Source: Candidatus Gemmiger excrementavium
GTDB taxonomy: Bacteria; Bacillota; Clostridia; Oscillospirales; Ruminococcaceae
Assembly (NCBI GenBank): GCA_019116485.1
Contig: DXBO01000028.1
Coordinates: forward strand, 1 to 34,021
Length of the DNA: 34,021 nucleotides
Reading direction: 5' to 3'
Below the pieces are notes generated by a model, which worked only from the letters and a program-made list of their open reading frames with translations, did no database searches and was not told the origin of the DNA. A program made the position numbers and the translations under genes. This document shows, one piece after another, positions 6,987 to 13,969 of the stretch (its first letter is position 1; each line of letters begins with the position of its first letter).

Positions 6987-8225
6987 GTGGCCGGGGTCTT
7001 GCCGGTTTTGCTGGGCGGGGACGCCAACGTCTACGGTATGGCGCGCAGTTTTTATGAGGCATATCATCTGCCCAGCGTGGCGGTGTGCAAGCGGGCGCTG
7101 CCCGCGCTGGCCCACAGTCGCTTTGTGCGCCCGGCGGTGCAGGACCCGCTGCTGGAACAGGACGCCGTGTTTACCGCCCGGCTCACCGCCCTGGCCAGGG
7201 AGCACCCGGGCAAGACCTGCCTGCTGGTCAGCTGTGCCGACGGCTACACGCTGCAGCTGGCCCGCTGCCGGGCCGCGCTGGCCGGGTATTACCGCTTTGC
7301 CTGTCCGGTGCCGGAAACCGTGGAACAGCTGGGCACCAAGCAGGGATTCGCCAAAGTATGCGCCGACCATGGCCTGCGCACGCCGCGTACGGTGGCGCTG
7401 CGCCCCGGCGGGGCGGTGCCGGCGCTGCCCTTCGACTGGCCGGTGATCCTCAAGCCCGCTGATTCCACGGCTTACTGGAACTGCCGCTTTCCCGGCAAGC
7501 GCAAAGTCTACCGGGTAGGGAACCGGGTTGAACTGGAAGAAACACTGGCGTTGATAGCGGCGGGGGAGTACCGGGGTTTGCTGCTGGCCCAGGAATACAT
7601 CCCAGGGCCGGATACGGCCCTGGGGGTGGTCAACGCCTACTGTGCGTCGGACGGCACGGTGCCCTGGATCGTGCAGGGACAACCGCTGCTGCAGGAGAAC
7701 ACTCCCGAGGGCACCGGCAACTATGCCGCGGTACTGGTGGAACCCGCCCGGCAGGACACCGCCCTGCTGGGGGCGCTGGCAGAACTGCTGCGCCGCAGCG
7801 GCTGGCGAGGGTATGCCAATTTCGATTTCAAATACGACGCCCACGGTGTGCCGGTGCTGTTTGAGATGAACCCCCGGCAGGGCCGGGCGTCCTATTTCTG
7901 CACGGCGGCGGGGGCCAATCTGGCCCGCCCCCTGGTGGAAGACCTGGTTCTGCGCCGCCCGGTCACACCCCCGTCGCTGCGCCCGGTGGTATGGCATACG
8001 GCTCCCTGGGGCGTGGTGCGGCGCCTCTGCCCCGACAAACGGCTGCTGGCCCGGGCTGCGGTGCTGCGGCGCCGGGGGCGGGGCCGGTGCCATTTGCTGG
8101 GCCCCGGCGAGGGAACGGCCCGGCGGGTTTGGTATCTGGCCCGGCAGGGCAACTATTGGCGCAAGGTATGGGCCGCCCGGCAAACCGGGCGGGGGCAAGG
8201 AGGCAGGCTATGTGCGGCATTGTAG
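6987..8225 (+). CDS. ATP-grasp carboxylate-amine ligase, D-aspartate ligase-like
   Basis: About 412 residues. The N-terminus LPVLLGGDANVYGMARSF resembles the opening of the D-aspartate ligase (Aslfm-type) family, which joins the beta-carboxylate of D-Asp to the lysine side chain of peptidoglycan precursors. The ATP-grasp core shows VILKPADS, the central segment LLLAQEYIPGPD and the metal-binding FEMNPRQGR. The likely start is GTG at 6987, 8 nt after AAAGGGG. GTG at 6978 or 6981 is in frame but overlaps or crowds that site. The 3' end overlaps the next asnB-like gene by 16 nt, so the two are coupled. A ligase paired with an amidotransferase fits D-Asp/D-Asn cross-bridge formation. The substrate is inferred from family resemblance only, and other amines or acids are possible. 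Confidence 0.8.
   Translation: MAGVLPVLLGGDANVYGMARSFYEAYHLPSVAVCKRALPALAHSRFVRPAVQDPLLEQDAVFTARLTALAREHPGKTCLLVSCADGYTLQLARCRAALAGYYRFACPVPETVEQLGTKQGFAKVCADHGLRTPRTVALRPGGAVPALPFDWPVILKPADSTAYWNCRFPGKRKVYRVGNRVELEETLALIAAGEYRGLLLAQEYIPGPDTALGVVNAYCASDGTVPWIVQGQPLLQENTPEGTGNYAAVLVEPARQDTALLGALAELLRRSGWRGYANFDFKYDAHGVPVLFEMNPRQGRASYFCTAAGANLARPLVEDLVLRRPVTPPSLRPVVWHTAPWGVVRRLCPDKRLLARAAVLRRRGRGRCHLLGPGEGTARRVWYLARQGNYWRKVWAARQTGRGQGGRLCAAL
8174..8191 (+). other. GC-rich intercistronic hairpin before asnB copy 2
   Basis: Seven-base-pair stem CGCCCGG / CCGGGCG with a CAAA loop, inside the 3' end of the ligase gene and 5 nt before the AAGGAGG site of asnB copy 2. It is followed by G residues, not T, so it is not a terminator. 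A translational role is possible. Confidence 0.4.
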
Positions 8226-10057
8226 GATTTGGCGAGGAACACCACGAACCCGCCGCGGCCCGGCATACCCTGCAGGCCATGGCGGCGCTGATCCGCCACC
8301 GGGGCCCCGACGGGGAGGGCCTGTATGCCGATGACCGGGCGGCGCTGGGCCACCGGCGGCTCTCCATCATCGACCTGGAGGGCGGCGGCCAGCCCATGTT
8401 CAACGAGGACGGCAGCCTGGTGGTGGTCTTCAACGGCGAAATCTACAACTACCGGGAACTGGCCCGCCAACTCTCGGCGGCGGGGCATGTGTTTGCCACC
8501 CGGTCGGATACCGAGGTGCTGCTTCACGGTTGGGAGCAGTGGGGCAAGGCGCTGCCCGGCAAGCTGCGGGGGATGTTTGCCTTTGTGCTGTGGGACCGCA
8601 ACACCGGTACGATGTTCGGCGCGCGGGATGTGTTCGGCATCAAGCCGTTGTACTATTACCGCCGGGGGGAACTGCTGCTGTTCGCCAGCGAGATCAAAGC
8701 GCTGCTGGCCCACCCCGGTTTTGTGAAACAGTTCAACGAAGCCCGCCTGCCGGATTACCTGAGCATGGAATACCTGCCCGGGGACGAAACGCTGTTCACC
8801 GGCGTCTACGAACTGCTGCCTGCCCACAGCTTTACCTGGCAGGCCGGCAAACTTCGGGTGGAACGGTATGCCGCCCTGCGTTTTGCAGAAAAGCGGGACC
8901 GTACCCTGGCGGAATGGGCCGAGGCCATCGATGCTGCTTTTACCGACAGCGTGGCAGCCCATCGCATTGCCGATGTGGAGGTGGGATGCTTTCTCTCCGG
9001 CGGGGTGGATTCCAGCCTGGTAGCCTGCAAGGCCGCCCGGCAGCAGGAAAAACTGCGCTGCTTTTCGGTAGGATATGCCGAGGAGGACTACTCCGAACTG
9101 CCCGTTGCCCGGCAGGCAGCCGAAGCCTTGGGCGTGCCCTGTACCGAGACCACCGTCGGCGCCGAGGAATTTTTTGCCGCCAACCGGGCCATCCAGTGGT
9201 ATCTGGACGAACCCATGCCCAACCCGGCAGAGGTGCCGCTGTATTTCCTCTGCCGCACGGCGCGGCAGCAGGTCAAGGTGGTACTCTCCGGCGAGGGGGC
9301 AGATGAGTTGTTCGGCGGCTACCCCCTCTACTGCCAGGCAGTCCACGCCGAAGCCTGGCAGCAGCTGCCCCGGGGCGTGCGACGCCTGCTGGCCCGGTGC
9401 GCACCGGGCTGCGGCTTTTTGCGCCGGGGTGCTTTGCCCCGGTGGCGGCGCAGCGCCCGGGCCAACTACGTCTTTGCCGACCCGGCTGAGCGGGACCGCT
9501 ACCTGAACCGGGACGTGGGGGCACCCAGCCCGGCCCGCCGGTGCAAACCTTATTTTGACGCCGTGCAGGGGTTGGACGAGGCCACCGCTGTGCAGTGGGT
9601 GGACCTGCAGACCTGGCTGCCCCGGGACATCCTGCGCAAAGCGGACCGCATGAGCATGGCCCACAGCCTGGAACTGCGGGTGCCTTTTTTGGACCGGGCG
9701 GTATGGGCCCAGGCCCGGGCTTTGCCCCGGCCCCTGCGCTGCACCCGCCGCAAGACCAAGGTGGCCCTGCGGGCTGCGGCGGCCTGCAGTCTGCCGTCCG
9801 AAATTTCGGGGCGCAAAAAGCGGGGCTTCCCGGTGCCGCTGGCCGACTGGCTGCGGCAGGACAAATATTACCAGATGGTGCGGGAAAAGTTCACCGGCCC
9901 GGTGGCATCACGCTTTTTCGATACCACCGCTTTGTGCGACCTGCTGGAGGCCCACCGGGCAGGTAAGGTCAAAGGGATGACGAAAATATGGAGTTTTTAC
10001 TGCTTTATCCTGTGGTATGAACTGTACTTTACCGGGCCGTTCCCGCCGGACCTGTAA
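8210..10057 (+). CDS. asnB: AsnB-like glutamine-dependent amidotransferase (copy 2)
   Basis: 615 residues. The N-terminal glutaminase domain begins MCGIVGF with catalytic Cys2, followed by RGPDG and NGEIYNY. The synthetase domain has SGGVDS (263-268) and LSGEGADELFGGY. Start at 8210 is set by Cys2 and by AAGGAGG at 8197-8203. The gene begins inside the last codons of the ATP-grasp ligase gene, so both products are probably made in step. Clearly paralogous to copy 1 in both domains, though the acceptor-side regions differ, so the two may amidate different substrates. Candidate role: amidation of the residue added by the ligase (AsnH-like). A plain asparagine synthetase cannot be excluded. No terminator is evident after it. 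Confidence 0.93.
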   Translation: MCGIVGFGEEHHEPAAARHTLQAMAALIRHRGPDGEGLYADDRAALGHRRLSIIDLEGGGQPMFNEDGSLVVVFNGEIYNYRELARQLSAAGHVFATRSDTEVLLHGWEQWGKALPGKLRGMFAFVLWDRNTGTMFGARDVFGIKPLYYYRRGELLLFASEIKALLAHPGFVKQFNEARLPDYLSMEYLPGDETLFTGVYELLPAHSFTWQAGKLRVERYAALRFAEKRDRTLAEWAEAIDAAFTDSVAAHRIADVEVGCFLSGGVDSSLVACKAARQQEKLRCFSVGYAEEDYSELPVARQAAEALGVPCTETTVGAEEFFAANRAIQWYLDEPMPNPAEVPLYFLCRTARQQVKVVLSGEGADELFGGYPLYCQAVHAEAWQQLPRGVRRLLARCAPGCGFLRRGALPRWRRSARANYVFADPAERDRYLNRDVGAPSPARRCKPYFDAVQGLDEATAVQWVDLQTWLPRDILRKADRMSMAHSLELRVPFLDRAVWAQARALPRPLRCTRRKTKVALRAAAACSLPSEISGRKKRGFPVPLADWLRQDKYYQMVREKFTGPVASRFFDTTALCDLLEAHRAGKVKGMTKIWSFYCFILWYELYFTGPFPPDL

Positions 10058-10086
10058 AAAAATGCAAAAAAGTCTTGGAAAAAACC

Positions 10087-10115
10087 TTGACTTGCGCCCG
10101 TCGGTCTGCTATAAT
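10087..10115 (+). promoter_or_regulatory. near-consensus promoter of the tRNA cluster
   Basis: TTGACT (10087-10092) and TATAAT (10110-10115) separated by exactly 17 bp, 38 bp before the first tRNA. The best promoter match in the window, as expected for stable RNA genes. Confidence 0.85.
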
Positions 10116-10153
10116 AACCCTCGCAGCATGCCCCTGTGGGCAAGAACCATTGC

Positions 10154-10227
<74 letters not shown>

Positions 10228-10233
10228 TTTTGT

Positions 10234-10311
10234 GGTGCCTATGGCGCAGTTGGTTAGCGCGCCAGATTGTGGCTCTGGAGGCCGAGAGTTCGAATCTCTC
10301 TAGGCACCCCA
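10234..10311 (+). tRNA. tRNA-His (GTG)
   Basis: Acceptor stem GTGCCTA (10235-10241) pairs with TAGGCAC (10301-10307). The histidine-specific extra G-1 (10234) faces C73 (10308), a well-known identity feature. Anticodon loop TTGTGGC gives GTG. CCA is encoded at 10309-10311. Only 6 nt separate it from tRNA-Arg, so both are processed from one transcript. Confidence 0.95.
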
Positions 10312-10313
10312 CC

Positions 10314-10350
10314 AAAGACCGTGCAGGCCCGTCCTCACGGTCTTTTCTTT
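10314..10350 (+). terminator. intrinsic terminator between tRNA-His and tRNA-Gln
   Basis: AAAGACCGTG (10314-10323) pairs with CACGGTCTTT (10336-10345) around a 12-nt loop, followed by a T-rich tail. As it precedes tRNA-Gln in the same direction, it may be leaky, or tRNA-Gln may have its own start. Confidence 0.75.
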
Positions 10351-10353
10351 TAC

Positions 10354-10428
10354 TGGGCCGTCGCCAAGCGGTAAGGCAGAGGACTTTGACTCCTCCATCC
10401 GTCGGTTCGAATCCGGCCGGCCCAACCA
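10354..10428 (+). tRNA. tRNA-Gln (TTG)
   Basis: Acceptor stem TGGGCCG (10354-10360) pairs with CGGCCCA (10418-10424). The anticodon stem GAGGA/TCCTC encloses CTTTGAC, anticodon TTG. T loop is TTCGAAT. Discriminator A is followed by an encoded CCA (10426-10428). Confidence 0.95.
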
Positions 10429-10430
10429 AA

Positions 10431-10464
10431 ACAGCGTTGTGCTTTTGCACAGCGCTGTTTTTTT
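10431..10464 (+). terminator. intrinsic terminator after tRNA-Gln
   Basis: Stem ACAGCG-TTGTGC (10431-10442) with GCACAG-CGCTGT (10447-10458) around TTTT, followed by a run of T residues to 10464. It closes the tRNA transcript. Confidence 0.85.
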
Positions 10465-10514
10465 GCGCATATCCACCCCGCCCGCGGGCACACTAGGCCC
10501 GGAGGTGTTTCATC

Positions 10515-10826
10515 ATGGTTTATCTGGACTGTGCGCAGTACGACTGCTGCCACAATAAAGGCGGTGCCTGCTGCCTGGGCGGCATCAAGGTGCACCACAC
10601 GGGGGAAAAGGACGCGGTCTGTACCAGCTATCGCTGCAATGAAAGCGTGGGCAACGTGGCCACTGACAACGCGCCCGCCACTGCCGAGACCGAAATCCGC
10701 TGCGACGACAAGGGCTGCAAGTATCTGGAAGGCCGGGCCTGTTGTGCCGATCACGTCTGCATCGACGAATGCGGCCTGGGGCCTCGGTGTGCCACCCGAA
10801 AAACCGTGCGGCAGACCCGCCGCTGA
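10515..10826 (+). CDS. cysteine-rich protein with two DUF1540-like repeats
   Basis: 103 residues with 13 cysteines in two similar blocks. Block one is about residues 5-41 (CAQYDCCHNKGGACC then CTSYRC). Block two is about residues 62-92 (CDDKGCKYLEGRACC then CIDECG, CATR). The spacing matches DUF1540, a small, probably metal-binding domain common in Clostridia and of unknown function. GGAGGT at 10501-10506 sits 8 nt before the ATG. The gene stands alone between the tRNA terminator and its own terminator. No specific role can be given. Confidence 0.88.
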   Translation: MVYLDCAQYDCCHNKGGACCLGGIKVHHTGEKDAVCTSYRCNESVGNVATDNAPATAETEIRCDDKGCKYLEGRACCADHVCIDECGLGPRCATRKTVRQTRR

Positions 10827-10832
10827 CCACTG

Positions 10833-10868
10833 CAGGGTACTTCCCGATTGGGAAGTGCCCTGTTTTTT
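10833..10868 (+). terminator. intrinsic terminator after the DUF1540 gene
   Basis: Thirteen-position stem CAGGGTACTTCCC (10833-10845) with GGGAAGTGCCCTG (10850-10862), one internal mismatch, loop GATT, then T residues to 10869. Confidence 0.9.
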
Positions 10869-10873
10869 TACGG

Positions 10874-10902
10874 TTGCGAAAGCGCAGGAATCGTTGTATA
10901 AT
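10874..10902 (+). promoter_or_regulatory. promoter of the surface-polysaccharide operon
   Basis: TTGCGA (10874-10879) and TATAAT (10897-10902) with a 17-bp spacer, immediately after the preceding terminator and 62 bp before the fdtB-like start. No other convincing promoter or terminator was seen between here and 23957, so it probably drives all 13 genes. Confidence 0.75.
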
Positions 10903-10964
10903 AAGACGATATAGTAGGCGGCGTGTGCCCGTCTGCCAAATTTCGGGAAGCGAGGCGTATCGCA

Positions 10965-12080
10965 ATGAGTCAACAGCCTGTCACGGTGCCCTTTGTATCT
11001 TTCCGCCCCATGGAGCGGGAACTGGACAAGGAACTGCGCGCGGCCTTTGACCGGGTGCTGCAAAACAGCTGGTATATTGAAGGGCGGGAGGATGCCGCCT
11101 TTGAACAGGCCTTTGCCGCTTACTGCGGTGTGGGCCACTGTGTGGGCTGTGGCAACGGCCTGGATTCTCTGGTGCTGATCCTCAAGGCTTTCGGCATCGG
11201 GGCGGGGGATGAAGTCATTGTGCCCTCCAACACCTTCATCGCCACGGTGCTGGCCGTCAGCTACGCCGGGGCTACGCCGGTCTTTGTGGAACCCGATCTG
11301 GCTACCTACAACATCGACCCCAACCGCATAGAAGCGGCGCTGACCCCCCGCACCAAAGCCATCATGGCGGTGCACCTCTATGGTCAGTGCGCCCCCATGG
11401 ACGCCATCAACACCATCGCCAAAGCCCACGGTCTCAAAGTCATCGAGGATGCAGCCCAGGCCCACGGCGCTACCTGGCAGGGCCGCCGGGCGGGCAGCCT
11501 TGGCGATGCCGCCGGGTTCAGCTTCTACCCGGGCAAAAATCTGGGTGCTCTGGGCGATGCGGGCTGCGTCACCACCAACGACCCCGACCTGGCCAAAAAG
11601 GTGCGGGCGCTGGGCAACTACGGCAGTGACTTCAAATACCACCATATTTATAAGGGGCAGAATTCCCGCCTGGACGAACTGCAGGCCGCTTTCCTGGCCG
11701 CCAAGCTGCCCCATCTGGACCGCATGAATGCCGAGCGCCGCCGCATCGCGGACCGCTACCTGGCCGAGATCCGCAACCCCGCCGTGGTGCTGCCCACCGT
11801 GGCGGCGGGCTGTGAGCATGTATGGCATGTCTTTGCGGTGCGCTGTGCGGCCCGTGATGCTCTGGAAGCCCACCTGACGGCCCGGGGCATCGGCACCAAC
11901 AAGCATTATCCCACCCCTATCCACCGCCAGGGGGCTTATGCGGAACTGGGCATCCCCCAGGGGGCGCTGCCTCTGGCTGAGGAAATTTCCGCCACCGAAC
12001 TGAGCCTGCCCATGTTCTACGGCATGACCGAGGAACAGGTCACCGCTGTCATCAACGCCGTCAATTCGTTTAAGGAGTAA
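10965..12080 (+). CDS. fdtB: DegT/DnrJ/EryC1-family sugar aminotransferase (FdtB-like)
   Basis: 371 residues, a PLP-dependent nucleotide-sugar aminotransferase of fold type I. Visible features are GNGLDSL (64-70), which contacts the cofactor, PSNTFIAT, the aspartate of EDAAQAHG (about D162) and the internal-aldimine lysine in FYPGKNLG (K191). Together with the FdtA-like ketoisomerase downstream it fits 3-transamination of a dTDP-3-keto-6-deoxyhexose, giving dTDP-Fuc3N or dTDP-Qui3N. Specificity is inferred from this pairing. Start chosen at 10965 ([10 protein letters not shown]), with GAGG about 10 nt upstream. A longer in-frame extension from 10923 has no homology and starts close to the promoter. 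First gene of the operon. Confidence 0.88.
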   Translation: MSQQPVTVPFVSFRPMERELDKELRAAFDRVLQNSWYIEGREDAAFEQAFAAYCGVGHCVGCGNGLDSLVLILKAFGIGAGDEVIVPSNTFIATVLAVSYAGATPVFVEPDLATYNIDPNRIEAALTPRTKAIMAVHLYGQCAPMDAINTIAKAHGLKVIEDAAQAHGATWQGRRAGSLGDAAGFSFYPGKNLGALGDAGCVTTNDPDLAKKVRALGNYGSDFKYHHIYKGQNSRLDELQAAFLAAKLPHLDRMNAERRRIADRYLAEIRNPAVVLPTVAAGCEHVWHVFAVRCAARDALEAHLTARGIGTNKHYPTPIHRQGAYAELGIPQGALPLAEEISATELSLPMFYGMTEEQVTAVINAVNSFKE

Positions 12081-12082
12081 CC

Positions 12083-12967
12083 ATGCCAAACGTCGGGATC
12101 GTCATCTCCAACTACAACGGCTGGCAGGACACCGTTCAGTGTCTGGAAAGCCTGCAAAAGCAGACCTGCCGGGATTTTGAGATCATCCTGCTGGACGATG
12201 CCTCCACCAACGACTCGGTGGTGCAGCTGCAAAGCCGCCTGCCCGCCAACACGGTGTTCCTGCCCCAGGAGTCCAACGTGGGCTTTGCGGCGGCCAACAA
12301 CATCGGTATGCGGCGGGCGCTGGCCGACGGATGCGACTGGGTGCTGCTGCTGAACAACGACACCACTGCTGCACCGGACTTCCTGGAAACACTGCTGGCT
12401 CAGACTCCCCCCGGGGCAGCCAGCTGCCCCAAGATGCTGTTCATGGACCCGCCCGATGAGATATGGTTCGCGGGCGGGGAACTGGACCGGGCTACCGGCA
12501 AAGTCAGGCATCTGGGCGGCCACGCAAAGGATGGCCCCGCTTTCGGCCAGAAAAAGCAGGTCAGCTTTATTACCTTCTGCTGTGTGCTGCTGCCCCGGGC
12601 GGTGATCGAGCAGGTGGGCTTTCTGGACGAAACGCTGTTCATGTACTGCGAGGATGTGGATTACTGCATCCGCCTGGGCGACGCCGGGGTGCCCCTGTGG
12701 TTCGTGCCAGACGCGAAGATATGGCACAAGGCCGGGGGCAGTGCCGGGGGTATGCTTTCGGTATATTACATCACCCGTAACACGCTGTACCTGATCTGCA
12801 AGGGAAAAAGTGCGGCGTATGCCCGCCTCAAAACGGTGGGACCGCTGCTCACCGGTGCGGCCCGGTATACGCTGACCAGACTGCTGGGCCGAAAAAAAGG
12901 GCGCAGCTACGGCGCATATAGGGGCGCCTTGGATTTCTGGCGCGGCAAAATGGGCCGCATGGAATAA
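12083..12967 (+). CDS. GT2 glycosyltransferase, WbbL/rhamnosyltransferase-like
   Basis: 294 residues, GT-A fold. The N-terminus reads VGIVISNYNGW with LLDDAST. The metal-binding motif is LLNNDT (about residues 91-96), the NND variant of DxD typical of WbbL-type rhamnosyltransferases. The acceptor-side segment FLDETLFMYCEDVDYCIR contains the ED motif usual in this subfamily. The C-terminal 70 residues are basic and may sit at the membrane. AAGGAG overlaps the fdtB stop and the start is 3 nt after it, so the genes are tightly coupled. It acts on the cytoplasmic face, extending a lipid-linked glycan. Donor sugar unknown. Confidence 0.88.
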   Translation: MPNVGIVISNYNGWQDTVQCLESLQKQTCRDFEIILLDDASTNDSVVQLQSRLPANTVFLPQESNVGFAAANNIGMRRALADGCDWVLLLNNDTTAAPDFLETLLAQTPPGAASCPKMLFMDPPDEIWFAGGELDRATGKVRHLGGHAKDGPAFGQKKQVSFITFCCVLLPRAVIEQVGFLDETLFMYCEDVDYCIRLGDAGVPLWFVPDAKIWHKAGGSAGGMLSVYYITRNTLYLICKGKSAAYARLKTVGPLLTGAARYTLTRLLGRKKGRSYGAYRGALDFWRGKMGRME

Positions 12968-12991
12968 AGAAAACGAGAGGAGAGGCCGGCT

Positions 12992-13942
12992 ATGGAAAAA
13001 ATGCTTACCGTACTGGTGGCCCAGTACCGGCCCGATCCTCAGGCGCTGCGGCGCACCCTGGCCTCGCTGGCGATGCAGGCTACCCGGGATTTTGCGGTGG
13101 TGCTGGCCGACGACGGCTCCCCCCAACCCTTTTTTGAAGAAAGCAAAGCCTGGCTGGCCGGGCAGGGCATCCACGATGTACAGGCTGTGGCCATGGTGCA
13201 AAACGGCGGCACGGTGCGCAATATCCTGAATGCCCTGCAGGCTGTCAACACCCGCTGGGTGCTGACCCTCTCACCGGGGGATTACCTCTACGATGCCGAT
13301 ACCCTGCCCTGGTGGCTGGAACAGCTGCGGGCCGATGCCCCCCGGGTGGCCTTTGGGCGACAGGCCTATTACACACCGGGGCCGGACCCCACCCCCGCGC
13401 CGGGGGAGACCCCTTTTGACCGCACCCCTTATGACCCGGCCCGGTATGATGCGCGGACCATCAAGCGCAACCTGTTGCTCTACGATGACGGCATCAGCGG
13501 CTGTGGTATGGTATATGAGCGGGATCTGCTGAAAGGGGCGCTGGAGATGATGGCAGGCCGTGTGCGTCTGGCTGAGGATTTTGCGGTGCGCCTGTTTGCG
13601 GTGCAGGGGGTGCCCATCACCCGGTACGACCGGCTGACCAGCTGGTATGAGTACGGGGCGGGGGTCTCCACCAACGAGACGGCCCGCCAGCGCATGGCAG
13701 CCGAGTGGCAGGCCATGGTGGAACTGCTGCAAGAGCGCTACCCCAGCGACCCCACGGTGCGGCTGGCCCGGGCCTATTTCTTCAATGACCGCCGCAAAAA
13801 CCGCCTGGTGCGCGGGCTGGTGGGGCGGCTTATCGTACCCCAGAACGCCCCCTTTAAAAAAGCGCAGCGGGCCTGGCAACCGCCGGTCAACGGCAATGCT
13901 GAAAAGCTGCGGGCAATCTACGCGGCCGCCGCGCGGCCCTGA
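12992..13942 (+). CDS. GT2-like glycosyltransferase with atypical DxD region
   Basis: 316 residues. The N-terminal half reads as a GT2 fold, with LTVLVAQYRPDPQALRRTL, then VVLADDGS (nucleotide-binding) and NGGTVRNI. Where most GT2 enzymes have a DSDD-type metal motif, this one has LSPGDYLYD (about residues 93-101), with only the final Asp of the motif retained. The C-terminal part has a plausible general-base segment (RLAEDFAVRLF) and ends in a basic tail. GAGGAGAGG precedes the ATG at 12992. Distant from the other GT2 enzymes of the operon. Likely a glycosyltransferase, but donor, acceptor and catalytic competence are open. Confidence 0.75.
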   Translation: MEKMLTVLVAQYRPDPQALRRTLASLAMQATRDFAVVLADDGSPQPFFEESKAWLAGQGIHDVQAVAMVQNGGTVRNILNALQAVNTRWVLTLSPGDYLYDADTLPWWLEQLRADAPRVAFGRQAYYTPGPDPTPAPGETPFDRTPYDPARYDARTIKRNLLLYDDGISGCGMVYERDLLKGALEMMAGRVRLAEDFAVRLFAVQGVPITRYDRLTSWYEYGAGVSTNETARQRMAAEWQAMVELLQERYPSDPTVRLARAYFFNDRRKNRLVRGLVGRLIVPQNAPFKKAQRAWQPPVNGNAEKLRAIYAAAARP

Positions 13943-13969
13943 CAAACTGTATGTAAAGGAGCTTTTTCC

